A stretch of DNA of 64,000 nt from Bacillus infantis NRRL B-14911 (GTDB lineage Bacteria > Bacillota > Bacilli > Bacillales > Cytobacillaceae), in assembly GCF_000473245.1 (NCBI RefSeq), contig NC_022524.1, positions 1,264,501-1,328,500 on the forward strand, read 5' to 3'. Below the pieces are notes generated by a model. It did no database searches. It was not told the DNA's origin and was given only the letters and a program-made list of their open reading frames with translations. Within the stretch, counting starts at the first letter, position 1, and each line of letters opens with the position of its first letter. Both the position numbers and the translations under genes were made by a program. This document shows, in pieces, positions 16,628 to 25,101 of this stretch.

Positions 16628-16657
16628 TGCGCCGGAGCCTTTGCTCCGGCGCATTTT
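16628..16657 (+). terminator. Intrinsic terminator downstream of the BTAD gene
   Basis: TGCGCCGGAGC and GCTCCGGCGCA form a perfect 11-pair stem with a CTTT loop, followed by TTTTAG. It is 187 nt after the stop codon and is the first strong terminator, so the short repeats are probably transcribed. Confidence 0.8.
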
Positions 16658-16684
16658 AGCATTAGAGAATTTAATCGGTGTGTT

Positions 16685-16950
16685 TTCCGCTTTTTATTTG
16701 TCCAGCTCCGGCTCCTAGGTGCTCGAGTCATAAGCCACTTTGGAACCGAAGGCAAAGAACGCCTTCAATTCCAAAGCGTCTTATGCTTGTCGCACCTTAA
16801 CAGTCGCCTCCGCTTTTCTAATTGTCCAGCTCCAAAGCCTAGCCCCTCGAGGTCTTAAGTCAAGTAGATCAAAAGGTTAAAGAGCCAACCTTTCGCTCTG
16901 CTCGCCTTAAGCTTGTCGGGGCTGAGCAAGGCTTTTCCGCTTTTCTATTT
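16685..16950. repeat. Tandem copies of a Bacillaceae intergenic repeat (TTGTCCAGCTCC type)
   Basis: Units begin with CCGCTTTT at 16689, 16811 and 16937 (periods about 122 and 126 bp). The first two continue with TTGTCCAGCTCC, then CCTAG, CTCGAG and a TAAG-rich segment, and each unit ends near TTGTCG. The third boundary is cut off and supplies the 3' end of the neighbouring minus-strand gene. The core resembles a repeat common in intergenic DNA of many Bacillus genomes (from memory). No open frame or transposase is present. Confidence 0.7.
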
Positions 16951-17262
16951 AACAAGCTGCGCCTTATAAGCAGGCTGGCAGTATACACAGATGTGGACAT
17001 TGACGTCGGCAATGAGGATGTCGGCGGCATTGTATTCAATATCACAGAATGAGCAGGCAACCATTTTGTCTTCTTCGAATGCTTCAACAGTTTCAGGAAT
17101 AGGGTCATTTACCTTGATAAGCTCTACCCAGATGCCTTTTGAAAGCGGAAGATTGGTCTTTAAATATTCATTGGCTGCCTCTTCTGTTTCCCAAAAGCCT
17201 AAGTCCCACAGCAGTTCATTTGCGCTTCCATCCTGTGTCATCAATCCATAAACTGTTTTCAT
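16945..17262 (-). CDS. Small protein with two CxxC motifs, function unknown
   Basis: This 105-residue soluble protein has an N-terminal alpha/beta part (MKTVYGLMTQDGSANELLWDLGFWETEEAANEYLK) and a C-terminal pair of CxxC motifs (CSFC near residue 70, CVYC near 94) that probably bind one zinc ion. ATG 17262 follows GAGGAGA. The coding 3' end runs into the tandem repeat array, so the last residues (about AQLVK) may have been altered by repeat insertion. It is divergent from the liv operon, with 230 bp between the two starts. I do not recognise a characterised family. Confidence 0.72.
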   Translation of the reverse strand: MKTVYGLMTQDGSANELLWDLGFWETEEAANEYLKTNLPLSKGIWVELIKVNDPIPETVEAFEEDKMVACSFCDIEYNAADILIADVNVHICVYCQPAYKAQLVK

Positions 17263-17410
17263 TATCTTTCGTCTCCTCTCAGACGGAAATTAAGATCAAT
17301 AGATTTCTTATCTCTTTTCCGCTTTTCTTAAGTATTAAACCATTTGCAGGAATTTCCAGATCGGGCAGGTCTATTTCATCCGGCAATAGAAATTAAGAAT
17401 ATATCTTGGC

Positions 17411-17443
17411 TGTAACCGATTTGTAACTGGGGCTGATTAGGAT
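17411..17443 (+). promoter_or_regulatory. SARP/BTAD-type direct repeat and promoter of the liv-KAS III operon
   Basis: TGTAAC at 17411-17416 and TGTAAC at 17422-17427 have an exact 11-bp period. A weak -10, TAGGAT, lies at 17438-17443, i.e. 16 nt after the second repeat begins, with no good -35. This is the geometry of SARP-type activator promoters. The same arrangement occurs at 27530-27562. Binding by the adjacent BTAD regulator is inferred. Confidence 0.6.
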
Positions 17444-17492
17444 GAAGGCAGGAAGATTTGCAGCAAACAATTGATTTCAAGGGGGAGAAAGG

Positions 17493-18710
17493 ATGAAAAA
17501 GAATACAGGGAAAATGGCATTGGGCTGCCTGATGTCGCTGATGGTGGTCTTTTCGAGTGCCTGCAGTTCAGAAGAATCGGGAGGCAGCGGGGATGAGAAG
17601 AGCGATCCGATCAAAATCGGCGTGCTGGCCTCGCAGACAGGCGGGCTTGAGTCATATGGGGAACAGACACTCCGCGGCTTTGAGCTGGGCCTGGAATATG
17701 CAACAGACGGTAAAAATGAAGTGGCTGGAAGGAAGATTGAATTCATTGTAGAGGATACTGAAACAAAGCCGGAAGTGGCCGTCCAAAAGGCGACAAAGCT
17801 GCTTGAGGAAGATGAAGTTGACTTCCTGGTCGGATCCTCCAGCTCCGGTGATACATTGGCTGTTCTTCCCCTCGCAGAAGAATATGAGAAAATCATGGTC
17901 GTCGAGCCGGCGGTAGCTGACAGCATCACAGGCTCAGAGTTCAATCCTTATATTTTCCGGACCGCGCGCAACTCTTCTCAGGATGCAGTCGCTGGTGCTG
18001 CAGCCATCGCTGGTGAAGGTGTAAAAATAGCGACGCTTGCTCCTGATTATTCTTTCGGGCGCGACGGTGTGGCTGCATTCCGGGATGCAGCGGTGAAGCT
18101 TGGCGCTGACATTGTCCATGAAGAATACGCGGATCCTGCCGCAACCGACTTTACTGCAAACATCCAGAAAGTGATTGATTCCAAGCCGGATTATCTGTTT
18201 GTTATCTGGGCGGGGGCCAACTCACCCTGGAATCAGATCGCTGATATGAAGGTCCAGGATAAAGGCATCAAAATTTCCACAGGTGCACCGGATATTGCTG
18301 CCCTTGCGACAATGGAGCCATTGATCGGGATGGAAGGGTTCTCCGTCTACTATCACGATCTTCCGGATAACGAAATCAACAGCTGGCTGGTAGAGGAGCA
18401 TAAAAAGCGGTTTGACGGGGATGTGCCGGATCTCTTCACTCCAGGAGGCATGAGCGCCGCGATCTCCATCGTGGAAGCACTGAAGAAAACGGAGGGCAGT
18501 ACAGATGCAGACACGCTCATTGAGACAATGGAAGGAATGAGCTTCGAGACGCCGAAGGGGAAGATGACATTCAGGGCAGAAGACCACCAGGCCCTTCAGG
18601 CATTGTACGCAATCAAGCTGGAGAAAAAGGATGGTGTCCCATACCCTGTACCGGTGCTTGTGAGGGAACTGTCACCTGAAGAGACAGCGCCTCCTGTACT
18701 GAACAAGTAA
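17493..18710 (+). CDS. ABC transporter substrate-binding lipoprotein, LivJ/LivK type
   Basis: This 405-residue lipoprotein captures the substrate of the Liv-type importer. The signal peptide MKKNTGKMALGCLMSLMVVFSSAC ends in a lipobox with Cys24, followed by a Ser/Gly/Glu linker. The mature part is a Peripla_BP_6 fold (IKIGVLASQTGGLESYGEQTLRGFELGLEYA, VDFLVGSSSSGDTLAVLPLAEEYEKIMVVEPAVADSITG). Members of this fold bind branched-chain amino acids, amides, urea or aromatic and alicyclic acids, so leucine should not be assumed. The start ATG follows AAGGGGGAGAAAGG. It is the first gene of an operon running to 26274; the 144-bp gap to the next gene holds no strong terminator. Confidence 0.9.
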   Translation: MKKNTGKMALGCLMSLMVVFSSACSSEESGGSGDEKSDPIKIGVLASQTGGLESYGEQTLRGFELGLEYATDGKNEVAGRKIEFIVEDTETKPEVAVQKATKLLEEDEVDFLVGSSSSGDTLAVLPLAEEYEKIMVVEPAVADSITGSEFNPYIFRTARNSSQDAVAGAAAIAGEGVKIATLAPDYSFGRDGVAAFRDAAVKLGADIVHEEYADPAATDFTANIQKVIDSKPDYLFVIWAGANSPWNQIADMKVQDKGIKISTGAPDIAALATMEPLIGMEGFSVYYHDLPDNEINSWLVEEHKKRFDGDVPDLFTPGGMSAAISIVEALKKTEGSTDADTLIETMEGMSFETPKGKMTFRAEDHQALQALYAIKLEKKDGVPYPVPVLVRELSPEETAPPVLNK

Positions 18711-18854
18711 GTGAAAACCGGATTATAAAATGCAGTAATGGCAATGGACTCCGGCAGCAGGCCTGAGTCCATTGCTGCAAAGCGGATCCGGGGAGAGCCG
18801 GGCATTCTTTTGGAGTATGCCGCAGGCAGCTGAATATAAAGTGGAGGTGGGCAT

Positions 18855-19622
18855 GTGGGTCCAATCATAGAAACAAAAGATTTATCAATATCATTCGGAG
18901 GCCATAAAGCAGTGGATTCTGTCTCGCTTGCTGTCCCGGAAAATGAATTTTTATCAATTATCGGTCCAAATGGAGCCGGCAAAACGACGTTTTTCAACCT
19001 GCTGAGCGGTCAGCTCGCCCCTACAGGGGGATCTATCCATTTGCGAGGGGAAGACATCACAAAGCTTTCTCCTGTTGAAAGGACGAGAAGGGGAATCGGA
19101 AGAAGCTTTCAAATTACCAATGTATTTCCAAGTTTGACTGTGTTGGAGAATGTAAGGCTTGCAGTCCAGTCGCAGGCAGGCATCCGCTATCAGATGCTGC
19201 GCCATTTCAAAATGTACAAAGAGCTTGAAGAAAAAGCGTCTGAATGGCTGAAGCTGGTATTGCTTGATAAAAAACAGGATGCAGCCGCCGCCAATCTGGC
19301 GCACGGCGAGAAAAGGAAGCTCGAGATCGCTATGCTCCTCGCCCTGAATACCGAGGTTTTGCTTCTGGATGAGCCGACAGCAGGAATGTCGCTGGAAGAG
19401 GTTCCGGCCATCCTCGAAGTCATCAGGAAAATCAAGCAGGAGAGCGGGAGGACCATCATTCTGATTGAACACAAAATGGATATGATCCTTGATTTATCAG
19501 ACAGCGTCATGGTCCTGTTCAATGGCTCGCTTCTGGCTAAGGGGACTCCTCGGGAAATCATGGAAAATGAAACGGTGCAATCCGCATATCTGGGAGGTTT
19601 TGAGCATGCAGGCTCAGCTTAA
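18855..19622 (+). CDS. ABC transporter ATP-binding protein, LivG type
   Basis: This 255-residue ATPase is one of two in the importer. Walker A GPNGAGKTT is at about 37-45, the signature is the degenerate LAHGEKRKLEIAMLLA (LAHGE instead of LSGGQ, normal for LivG), Walker B is VLLLDEPTAGMS and the H-loop LIEHKMD. The inserted segment ITNVFPSLTVLENVRLAVQSQAG is typical of LivG. The GTG at 18855 follows GGAGGTGGG. Its end overlaps the LivF-type gene by 17 bp. Confidence 0.92.
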   Translation: MGPIIETKDLSISFGGHKAVDSVSLAVPENEFLSIIGPNGAGKTTFFNLLSGQLAPTGGSIHLRGEDITKLSPVERTRRGIGRSFQITNVFPSLTVLENVRLAVQSQAGIRYQMLRHFKMYKELEEKASEWLKLVLLDKKQDAAAANLAHGEKRKLEIAMLLALNTEVLLLDEPTAGMSLEEVPAILEVIRKIKQESGRTIILIEHKMDMILDLSDSVMVLFNGSLLAKGTPREIMENETVQSAYLGGFEHAGSA

Positions 19623-20313
19623 GCTGTCAGATGTCGAAACGTATATAGGCCAGTATCATATCCTGCAGGGAGTCTCGCTGGAAGTGGCAAAAGGGGATGT
19701 TACCGTGCTTCTGGGCCGCAACGGCGCAGGGAAGACCTCCACCCTCAGAACCATCATGGGGCACAATGTCCTGAGCAAAGGAAGCATAGAGTGGAAAGGG
19801 ACAGAAATCGGCGGACTGCCTCCTTATGAGATTGCGAGAAAAGGGCTTGGCTATGTGCCGGAGGACCAGGGGATATTTGCGGGGCTGACAGTTGAGGAAA
19901 ATATGAAGGTGGCCATGCGGAAAGAGACTCCTTCCGCTTTGGAAAAGCTGGATTGGACCCTGGACCTTTTCCCGGATTTAAAACGATTCTGGAAAAAGCC
20001 GGGCGGCCTTTTAAGCGGAGGACAGAAACAGATGCTTTCCATCGCACGGGCTTATGTGAATGATAATGATTTAATGCTGATTGATGAGCCGAGCAAAGGA
20101 CTCGCACCGATCATGGTTGAAAAAGTAATGGATTCAATCATGCAAATGAAGGAAAAAACCACGATCGTCCTTGTGGAGCAGAACTTTATGATGGCGAGTA
20201 CGGTTGGCGACCGCTTCTACATTATTGATGATGGAAGAACGGTAGGGGGCGGCCCGATGTCAGTGCTGAAGGAAGATGAATCTATGAGGAAAAAATATTT
20301 GGGCATTGCCTAG
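19606..20313 (+). CDS. ABC transporter ATP-binding protein, LivF type
   Basis: This 235-residue second ATPase has Walker A GRNGAGKTST near 37, LivF-specific GLGYVPEDQGIFAGLTVEENM, the signature LSGGQKQMLSIARAY, Walker B LMLIDEPSKGLAP and the H-loop VLVEQNF. The ATG at 19606 is 10 nt after GGGAGG and gives the standard LivF length; a longer frame back to 19489 is only read-through inside the preceding gene. It overlaps that gene by 17 bp and is followed 15 bp later by the first permease. Confidence 0.92.
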   Translation: MQAQLKLSDVETYIGQYHILQGVSLEVAKGDVTVLLGRNGAGKTSTLRTIMGHNVLSKGSIEWKGTEIGGLPPYEIARKGLGYVPEDQGIFAGLTVEENMKVAMRKETPSALEKLDWTLDLFPDLKRFWKKPGGLLSGGQKQMLSIARAYVNDNDLMLIDEPSKGLAPIMVEKVMDSIMQMKEKTTIVLVEQNFMMASTVGDRFYIIDDGRTVGGGPMSVLKEDESMRKKYLGIA

Positions 20314-20328
20314 AAAGGAGAGTATAAG

Positions 20329-21198
20329 ATGGAGGTGCTTATTAACCTTGCCATAAACGGGCTTGCGACCGGTATGCTGATTTTTTTGCTGGCGGCAGGG
20401 CTGACGCTCATATTCGGACTGATGGATGTCCTTAATTTTGCCCATGGCGGACTGTTTGCTTGGGGGGCCTACAGCGGGACATGGATATTTGCCCAGACAG
20501 GCAGTTTTGCTGCAGGGATCATCGGGGCAGTCGTGACCGGGCTCATACTGGGTTTTTTGACTGAACGGTGGATCATCAAGCCGGTATACGGGAATCATGT
20601 CCAGCAGATATTGATCACACTTGGCCTGATGCTTGTATTATCTGAGCTTCTTAAGGTTGTCTGGGGCCCCAATCAGCTGTCAGCTTCTCCGCCATCCTAC
20701 CTGGCCGGAAGCTGGGAGCTTGGCGGAGTGATCATTATTAAATACAGGGTATTCATCATCATCGTCGGCCTGCTCGTTTTCCTCGGGGTGCAATATATCT
20801 TGCGCAACACAAAAATCGGACTCGTTGTACGGGCCGGTGTCATGGATAAAGAGATGGTCCAGTCCCTGGGGATCAATATTAAAAGAGTATTTATGATTGT
20901 TTTCATGGCAGGATCGGGAATGGCCGCATTGGGCGGGGTGCTTTTAGGCCCGTATTCGGGTGTCATCCATGCGGAGATGGGGATGGAGTTTGCCATCCTT
21001 GCTTTCATCGTTGTTGTAATTGGAGGGATGGGCAGCTTCTCGGGATCCATTCTTGCTGCCATTCTGGTAGGGCTTGCCGGAGCCTTCATGTCCTATTATG
21101 TTCCATCCCTTTCCCTGGCCGTTAACATGCTGCTGATGGCTGCCGTGCTTATCTTCAGGCCGCAGGGGCTATTCAGATTGAAGGGGCGGGGAGTATGA
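20329..21198 (+). CDS. ABC transporter permease, LivH type
   Basis: This 289-residue permease has about eight transmembrane helices. LivH motifs include INGLATGMLIFLLAAGLTLIFGLMDVLNFAHGGLFAWGAY at the N-terminus and the ATPase-contact loop GLVVRAGVMDKEMVQSLGINIKRVF (about residues 165-190), then VVIGGMGSFSGSILAAILVG. The start ATG follows AAAGGAGAG. The stop codon overlaps the next permease start (ATGA). Confidence 0.93.
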   Translation: MEVLINLAINGLATGMLIFLLAAGLTLIFGLMDVLNFAHGGLFAWGAYSGTWIFAQTGSFAAGIIGAVVTGLILGFLTERWIIKPVYGNHVQQILITLGLMLVLSELLKVVWGPNQLSASPPSYLAGSWELGGVIIIKYRVFIIIVGLLVFLGVQYILRNTKIGLVVRAGVMDKEMVQSLGINIKRVFMIVFMAGSGMAALGGVLLGPYSGVIHAEMGMEFAILAFIVVVIGGMGSFSGSILAAILVGLAGAFMSYYVPSLSLAVNMLLMAAVLIFRPQGLFRLKGRGV

Positions 21199-22193
21199 AG
21201 CATACCATTGATAATAAAAAGGCCATGATCTACACCTTTATAGCAGCGGCATTGATGCTGCTTCCATTTGTATATGAATCAAGGACCATGCTGATCTTGT
21301 TTACACAGATCTTTATTTTTGCCATCTTTGCCATGAGCTACGATATCCTGCTTGGATATACAGGGATTGTTTCCTTCGGCCATGCCATGTTTTTCGGGAT
21401 CGGGGCCTATACAGCAGGCGTGATGATGAAAAGAATGGAACCGACGATGGTGAACCTCCTATTGGCTGTGCTGCTGACAATTGTTCTGACCGCAGTCCTC
21501 AGTTATGCAGTCGGCCTTCTGACACTAAGGCTGAAAAGCCATTTTTATGCCATGCTGACCCTGGCATTTGCCGGCCTTTTCCTGGTTCTTGCCGAGAAGT
21601 GGAGAACCGTTACGTACGGAAACGACGGATTTACCTTCCGGGTCCCGGATTTATTAAAAGACCGGACAGACTTCTACTTCATCTGCCTGGCGGCTATGAT
21701 TCTCGTTTTTATGATATTGTCGCGGTTCACCCATTCTCCGCTCGGAAGGGTGCTCCAGGCCATCCGTGAAAATGAACAGCGGACAGAGTCCCTTGGCTAT
21801 AATGTGATTCAGTACAAAATTGCTGCGAGTGTTGCAGCCGGTGTTATAGCGGGGATTGCCGGGATGCTGTACAGCATATCCCTCCGCTTCGTCAACACGA
21901 GCGTATTTACGATGGATATCACTCTAGATGCCCTGCTGATGACGATTATAGGCGGGGTCGGAACATTGGCGGGGGCTATCATCGGGGCGGGGATTATTGA
22001 ATTTGCCCACCACGGGCTGACAGAACTTGCAAAGGTCCATTGGATTTTTGAACGGTGGATCATCTTCTTTGGAATCATATATATACTGGCCGTGATGTTC
22101 TTTCCGAAAGGGATTCTCGGGACGCTCAAAGGGAAGCAATGGAAACGCACGGGAAAAGAAGCAGACAAAAAAGAAGAAAAGATTGCCGGCTAG
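21195..22193 (+). CDS. ABC transporter permease, LivM type
   Basis: This 332-residue permease is the partner of the preceding one. It has the LivM motifs AMSYDILLGYTGIVSFGHAMFFGIGAYTAGV and TFRVPDLLKDRTDFYFICL, the cytoplasmic loop SPLGRVLQAIRENEQRTESLGYNVIQYKI and TIIGGVGTLAGAIIGAGII. The C-terminus is a Lys-rich cytoplasmic tail. Overlap of 4 bp with the previous gene implies coupled translation. The next gene begins 10 bp downstream, so the importer and the following enzymes share a transcript. Confidence 0.93.
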   Translation: MKHTIDNKKAMIYTFIAAALMLLPFVYESRTMLILFTQIFIFAIFAMSYDILLGYTGIVSFGHAMFFGIGAYTAGVMMKRMEPTMVNLLLAVLLTIVLTAVLSYAVGLLTLRLKSHFYAMLTLAFAGLFLVLAEKWRTVTYGNDGFTFRVPDLLKDRTDFYFICLAAMILVFMILSRFTHSPLGRVLQAIRENEQRTESLGYNVIQYKIAASVAAGVIAGIAGMLYSISLRFVNTSVFTMDITLDALLMTIIGGVGTLAGAIIGAGIIEFAHHGLTELAKVHWIFERWIIFFGIIYILAVMFFPKGILGTLKGKQWKRTGKEADKKEEKIAG

Positions 22194-22203
22194 GGGGGAG
22201 AAG

Positions 22204-22395
22204 ATGGTTCATGGCCAGGTTGCCTCGTTCATTATCCGGATTTATCTGAGTGATCAGGAAGGAACACCAGGCAAAAGGAATTGGAGGATTAAGGTGACGC
22301 ATGTGCAGGAAGACAGAGAAACATTCTTTGAAACGCTGGAAGAAGCCAATGATTATATGAAATTGGCAGCCGGGGCGATGGGGCCGGTGCAATAA
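22204..22395 (+). CDS. Small operon protein of unknown function (63 aa)
   Basis: This is a 63-residue soluble protein starting MVHGQVASFIIRIYLSDQEG, with no transmembrane segment or metal motif. Its pattern (a strand FIIRIYL, a charged loop, strands WRIKVTHVQE, then a helix TFFETLEEANDYMKLAA) suggests a compact alpha/beta fold. ATG 22204 follows GGGGGGAGAAG; a longer frame from 22183 overlaps the LivM gene. The stop is embedded in the ribosome-binding site of the KAS III-like gene (TAAGGAGG), a sign of tight coupling. I do not recognise the family. Confidence 0.7.
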   Translation: MVHGQVASFIIRIYLSDQEGTPGKRNWRIKVTHVQEDRETFFETLEEANDYMKLAAGAMGPVQ

Positions 22396-22408
22396 GGAGG
22401 CGGAAAAT

Positions 22409-23425
22409 CTGGATATCGGAATAGCGGCAACAGGCATTTATTTGCCGGAAACATATATAACAAGTGCAGAAATTGCCAAAAAAGCAGGAATCCCGCTTCA
22501 TATTGTTGAAAATAAAATGGGTATCAAAAAGAAGCCGGTTCCAGGCGCAGAGGATCACACCTGCGAGATGGGAATCAGGGCTGCCCGCGAAGCAATCGGG
22601 AAAGCTGGAATTGATCCGCTGGAAATTGATCTGGTCATTTATATCGGCGAAGAATATAAAGAATATCCCTTATGGACAGCAGGCATTAAGCTTCAGCATG
22701 AAGTCGGGGCCTATAATGCCTATGCATTTGATATGGCCCTCCGCTGTGGGACCGCTATAATGGGGCTGAAGACAGCGAAGGATATGATGTCAGCAGATCC
22801 CGGCATATCGACAGTCCTGCTTGCCGGCGGCTACAGGAACGGGGACTTCATTAATTACGAAAATGAAAGGACCCGGTTTATGTTTAATCTGGGAGCAGGG
22901 GGCGGTGCGATCCTTTTGAAAAAAGGACTGTCCTCAAACAGGCTGCTGGAAAGCGCTATCATAACCGATGGATCTTTTTCAGAGGATGTTGCGGTAGTGG
23001 CCGGAGGGACTAAGAACCCCTTAACGGCAGAGGCGCTTGAAAACGGTCTTTACCAGCTTGATGTAATGGATCCGGCAGGGATGAAGCAAAGGCTGGAGCA
23101 GAAGTCCATGGAAAACTTCCTGAAGGTAATTAGGAAAGCGGTTGCAAAAAGCGGCTATGCAGAGGATGATATCCATTATCTCGCGATGCTCCATATGAAA
23201 AGGTCCGCCCACGATTTTGTCCTTCAGGAGCTTGGCCTTGGACAGGAGCAATCCATTTACCTGGAGGATTTTGGGCATATCGGCCAATTTGATCAAATAT
23301 TGTCATTGGAGCTTGCTGAAAAAGAGGGAAGGCTGGCACCCGGGAAAATAGCTGTCCTTGTCAGTGCAGGCATCGGCTATGCCTGGGGAGCTTCTGTCAT
23401 TAGATGGGGGGAAGATGGAAAGTGA
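22409..23425 (+). CDS. KAS III/thiolase-fold acyltransferase-like enzyme, probable CTG start
   Basis: This 338-residue thiolase-fold protein resembles beta-ketoacyl-ACP synthase III and HMG-CoA-synthase-like condensing enzymes. The catalytic Cys113 is in MALRCGTAIMG. His262 (AMLHMKRSAHD) fills the His place, and the usual Asn of the GNTS motif is replaced by His290 in DFGHIGQFDQ. The N-terminal strand IGIAATGIYLPETYIT is encoded only if translation starts at the CTG at 22409, which lies 8 nt after AAGGAGG; the next candidate, TTG 22442, would remove that strand and has no ribosome-binding site. GTGA overlap links it to the hydrolase. It likely condenses or cleaves an acyl-CoA; the substrate is unknown. 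Confidence 0.82.
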   Translation: MDIGIAATGIYLPETYITSAEIAKKAGIPLHIVENKMGIKKKPVPGAEDHTCEMGIRAAREAIGKAGIDPLEIDLVIYIGEEYKEYPLWTAGIKLQHEVGAYNAYAFDMALRCGTAIMGLKTAKDMMSADPGISTVLLAGGYRNGDFINYENERTRFMFNLGAGGGAILLKKGLSSNRLLESAIITDGSFSEDVAVVAGGTKNPLTAEALENGLYQLDVMDPAGMKQRLEQKSMENFLKVIRKAVAKSGYAEDDIHYLAMLHMKRSAHDFVLQELGLGQEQSIYLEDFGHIGQFDQILSLELAEKEGRLAPGKIAVLVSAGIGYAWGASVIRWGEDGK

Positions 23426-24339
23426 GCAAGAATGAAGAACTGAAAAAGATTGTTTTGAGCAGCGGGGAAACCATCAGCTGGAGGGAAAGGGAAGGCGGCG
23501 GGCAGAAGCTGCTGCTCATCCATGGCAATATGACTTCCTCGAAGCATTGGGACCTTGTGTTTGAACATCTGGACCCGAAATATAAGCTGTATGCGATCGA
23601 TCTTAGAGGGTTCGGCCAATCCAGTTATTTCGAGCCAATCCGTTCCATCAAAGACTTTTCGGATGATGTAAAGCTTTTTTGCGATGCAATTGGCCTCTCC
23701 GATTTTTCCGTTGCCGGCTGGTCGACGGGAGGTGCGGTTGCTATGCAGCTTGCTGCAGACAATCCCGGCCTATGCAATCGCCTGATTCTTTTGGCCTCAG
23801 CTTCCACAAGGGGATACCCGTTTTACGGGACGTCAGGGGATGCTGTGCCTGATTCATTAGCACGCCTGACCAGCCTGGAACAAATAAGGGCGGATAAGAG
23901 CAAGACAATTCCTGTGCAGTCGGCTTATGACAGAGGGGACAGGATGTTTCTAAGGGCGATGTGGGATGCCCTTATTTATGATAAAAATCAGCCGGAGCCT
24001 GCAAGATATGAAGAGTATCTGGATGATATGCTGACACAGCGGAATCTTGCTGAAGTCTATCATTCTCTTAATATTTTCAATATAGGTTCCGTCCCGAATG
24101 GTGAAGAACCCGGAACAGGGGACGCGGATAAAATTAAGGTGCCGGTGCTGGTCCTGAGAGGCGACCGTGATCAGGTAATAACAGCGGGGATGGCCCGGGA
24201 AATCCTTGAGGACATCGGAAGCAATGCACACTTTGCAGAATTGAAGGATTGCGGCCATTCCCCGCTTGTCGATGATATCGGGCAGCTGACTGATGTGATG
24301 TCGGAATTTTTGGATAAAGAGCTGGAGGTATTAAAGTGA
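23422..24339 (+). CDS. Alpha/beta hydrolase
   Basis: This 305-residue hydrolase has the oxyanion motif LLIHGNMTSSKHWD, the nucleophile elbow VAGWSTGGAVAM (Ser at about 101), the acid in VLRGDRDQV and the base His in LKDCGHSPLVDD. The family covers esterases, C-C bond hydrolases and lactonases. GTG 23422 overlaps the previous stop by 4 bp (GTGA) and has GGGGGAAG upstream; the ATG at 23404 is less well placed. The gene ends in a second GTGA overlap with the SDR. Context suggests hydrolysis of an acyl or ring-opened intermediate, an inference only. Confidence 0.88.
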   Translation: MSKNEELKKIVLSSGETISWREREGGGQKLLLIHGNMTSSKHWDLVFEHLDPKYKLYAIDLRGFGQSSYFEPIRSIKDFSDDVKLFCDAIGLSDFSVAGWSTGGAVAMQLAADNPGLCNRLILLASASTRGYPFYGTSGDAVPDSLARLTSLEQIRADKSKTIPVQSAYDRGDRMFLRAMWDALIYDKNQPEPARYEEYLDDMLTQRNLAEVYHSLNIFNIGSVPNGEEPGTGDADKIKVPVLVLRGDRDQVITAGMAREILEDIGSNAHFAELKDCGHSPLVDDIGQLTDVMSEFLDKELEVLK

Positions 24340-25076
24340 GACTAAAAGAGAAAACAGCCATTATTACCGGGGCGGCCAACGGTATTGGATTTGCCGCAGC
24401 CGAAAGATTTGCACGTGAAGGGGCCAATGTGGTCCTGGCCGATTTTGATGAGGAAATCGGCAGGGAAAGAGAAGGGGAGTTAAATAGAGAAGGACTTCAT
24501 GCCAGGTTTATTCAGGTAGACGTATCAAAAAGGGAAAGCATTGACGAACTGGTCCGGCAGGTGCTTGAGGAGTATGGGAGAATCGACATTCTGATCAATA
24601 ACGCAGGGATCACCCGTGACAGCATGCTGGCCAAAATGGCTGCCGAGGATTTCCAAAAAGTGATTGACGTCAACCTGACCGGTGTATTCCATTGCACCCA
24701 GGCTGTGATCCCAAGCATGATTGAACAGGGGAAAGGGAAGGTCATCAGCACTTCATCTGTATCAGGCGTTTATGGAAATATCGGCCAGACCAATTATGCT
24801 GCCGCAAAGGCCGGGGTTGTGGGCATGACAAAAACCTGGGCAAAGGAGCTGGGCCGAAAAGGGATCAACGTCAACGCCGTCGCCCCCGGCTTCATCCATA
24901 CAGGAATGACAGCAAAGGTGCCTGAGAAGGTGATCGGGCAAATGAAACAGATGGTGCCGCTCGGTCGCCTGGGCAGCCCGGAGGATATTGCCAATGCCTA
25001 TTTATTCCTTGCCTCTGATGAATCTGATTATATTAATGGAACCGTCCTGCATGTGGACGGCGGCATTATGATGTAA
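24336..25076 (+). CDS. Short-chain dehydrogenase/reductase, FabG-like
   Basis: This 246-residue NAD(P)-dependent oxidoreductase of the classical SDR type has the cofactor motif [15 protein letters not shown], the Asp-containing strand VVLADFD (suggesting NAD preference), NNAG near 86, catalytic Ser in [11 protein letters not shown], and YAAAKAG with Tyr and Lys. The sequence most resembles 3-oxoacyl reductases (FabG type) or 3-hydroxyacyl-CoA dehydrogenases. In this operon it would interconvert a beta-hydroxy- and beta-keto-acyl intermediate before the thiolase. GTG 24336 overlaps the hydrolase stop by 4 bp. Confidence 0.92.
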   Translation: MRLKEKTAIITGAANGIGFAAAERFAREGANVVLADFDEEIGREREGELNREGLHARFIQVDVSKRESIDELVRQVLEEYGRIDILINNAGITRDSMLAKMAAEDFQKVIDVNLTGVFHCTQAVIPSMIEQGKGKVISTSSVSGVYGNIGQTNYAAAKAGVVGMTKTWAKELGRKGINVNAVAPGFIHTGMTAKVPEKVIGQMKQMVPLGRLGSPEDIANAYLFLASDESDYINGTVLHVDGGIMM

Positions 25077-25101
25077 GAATAGTTTGACGGGAGGTAGAAA
25101 A

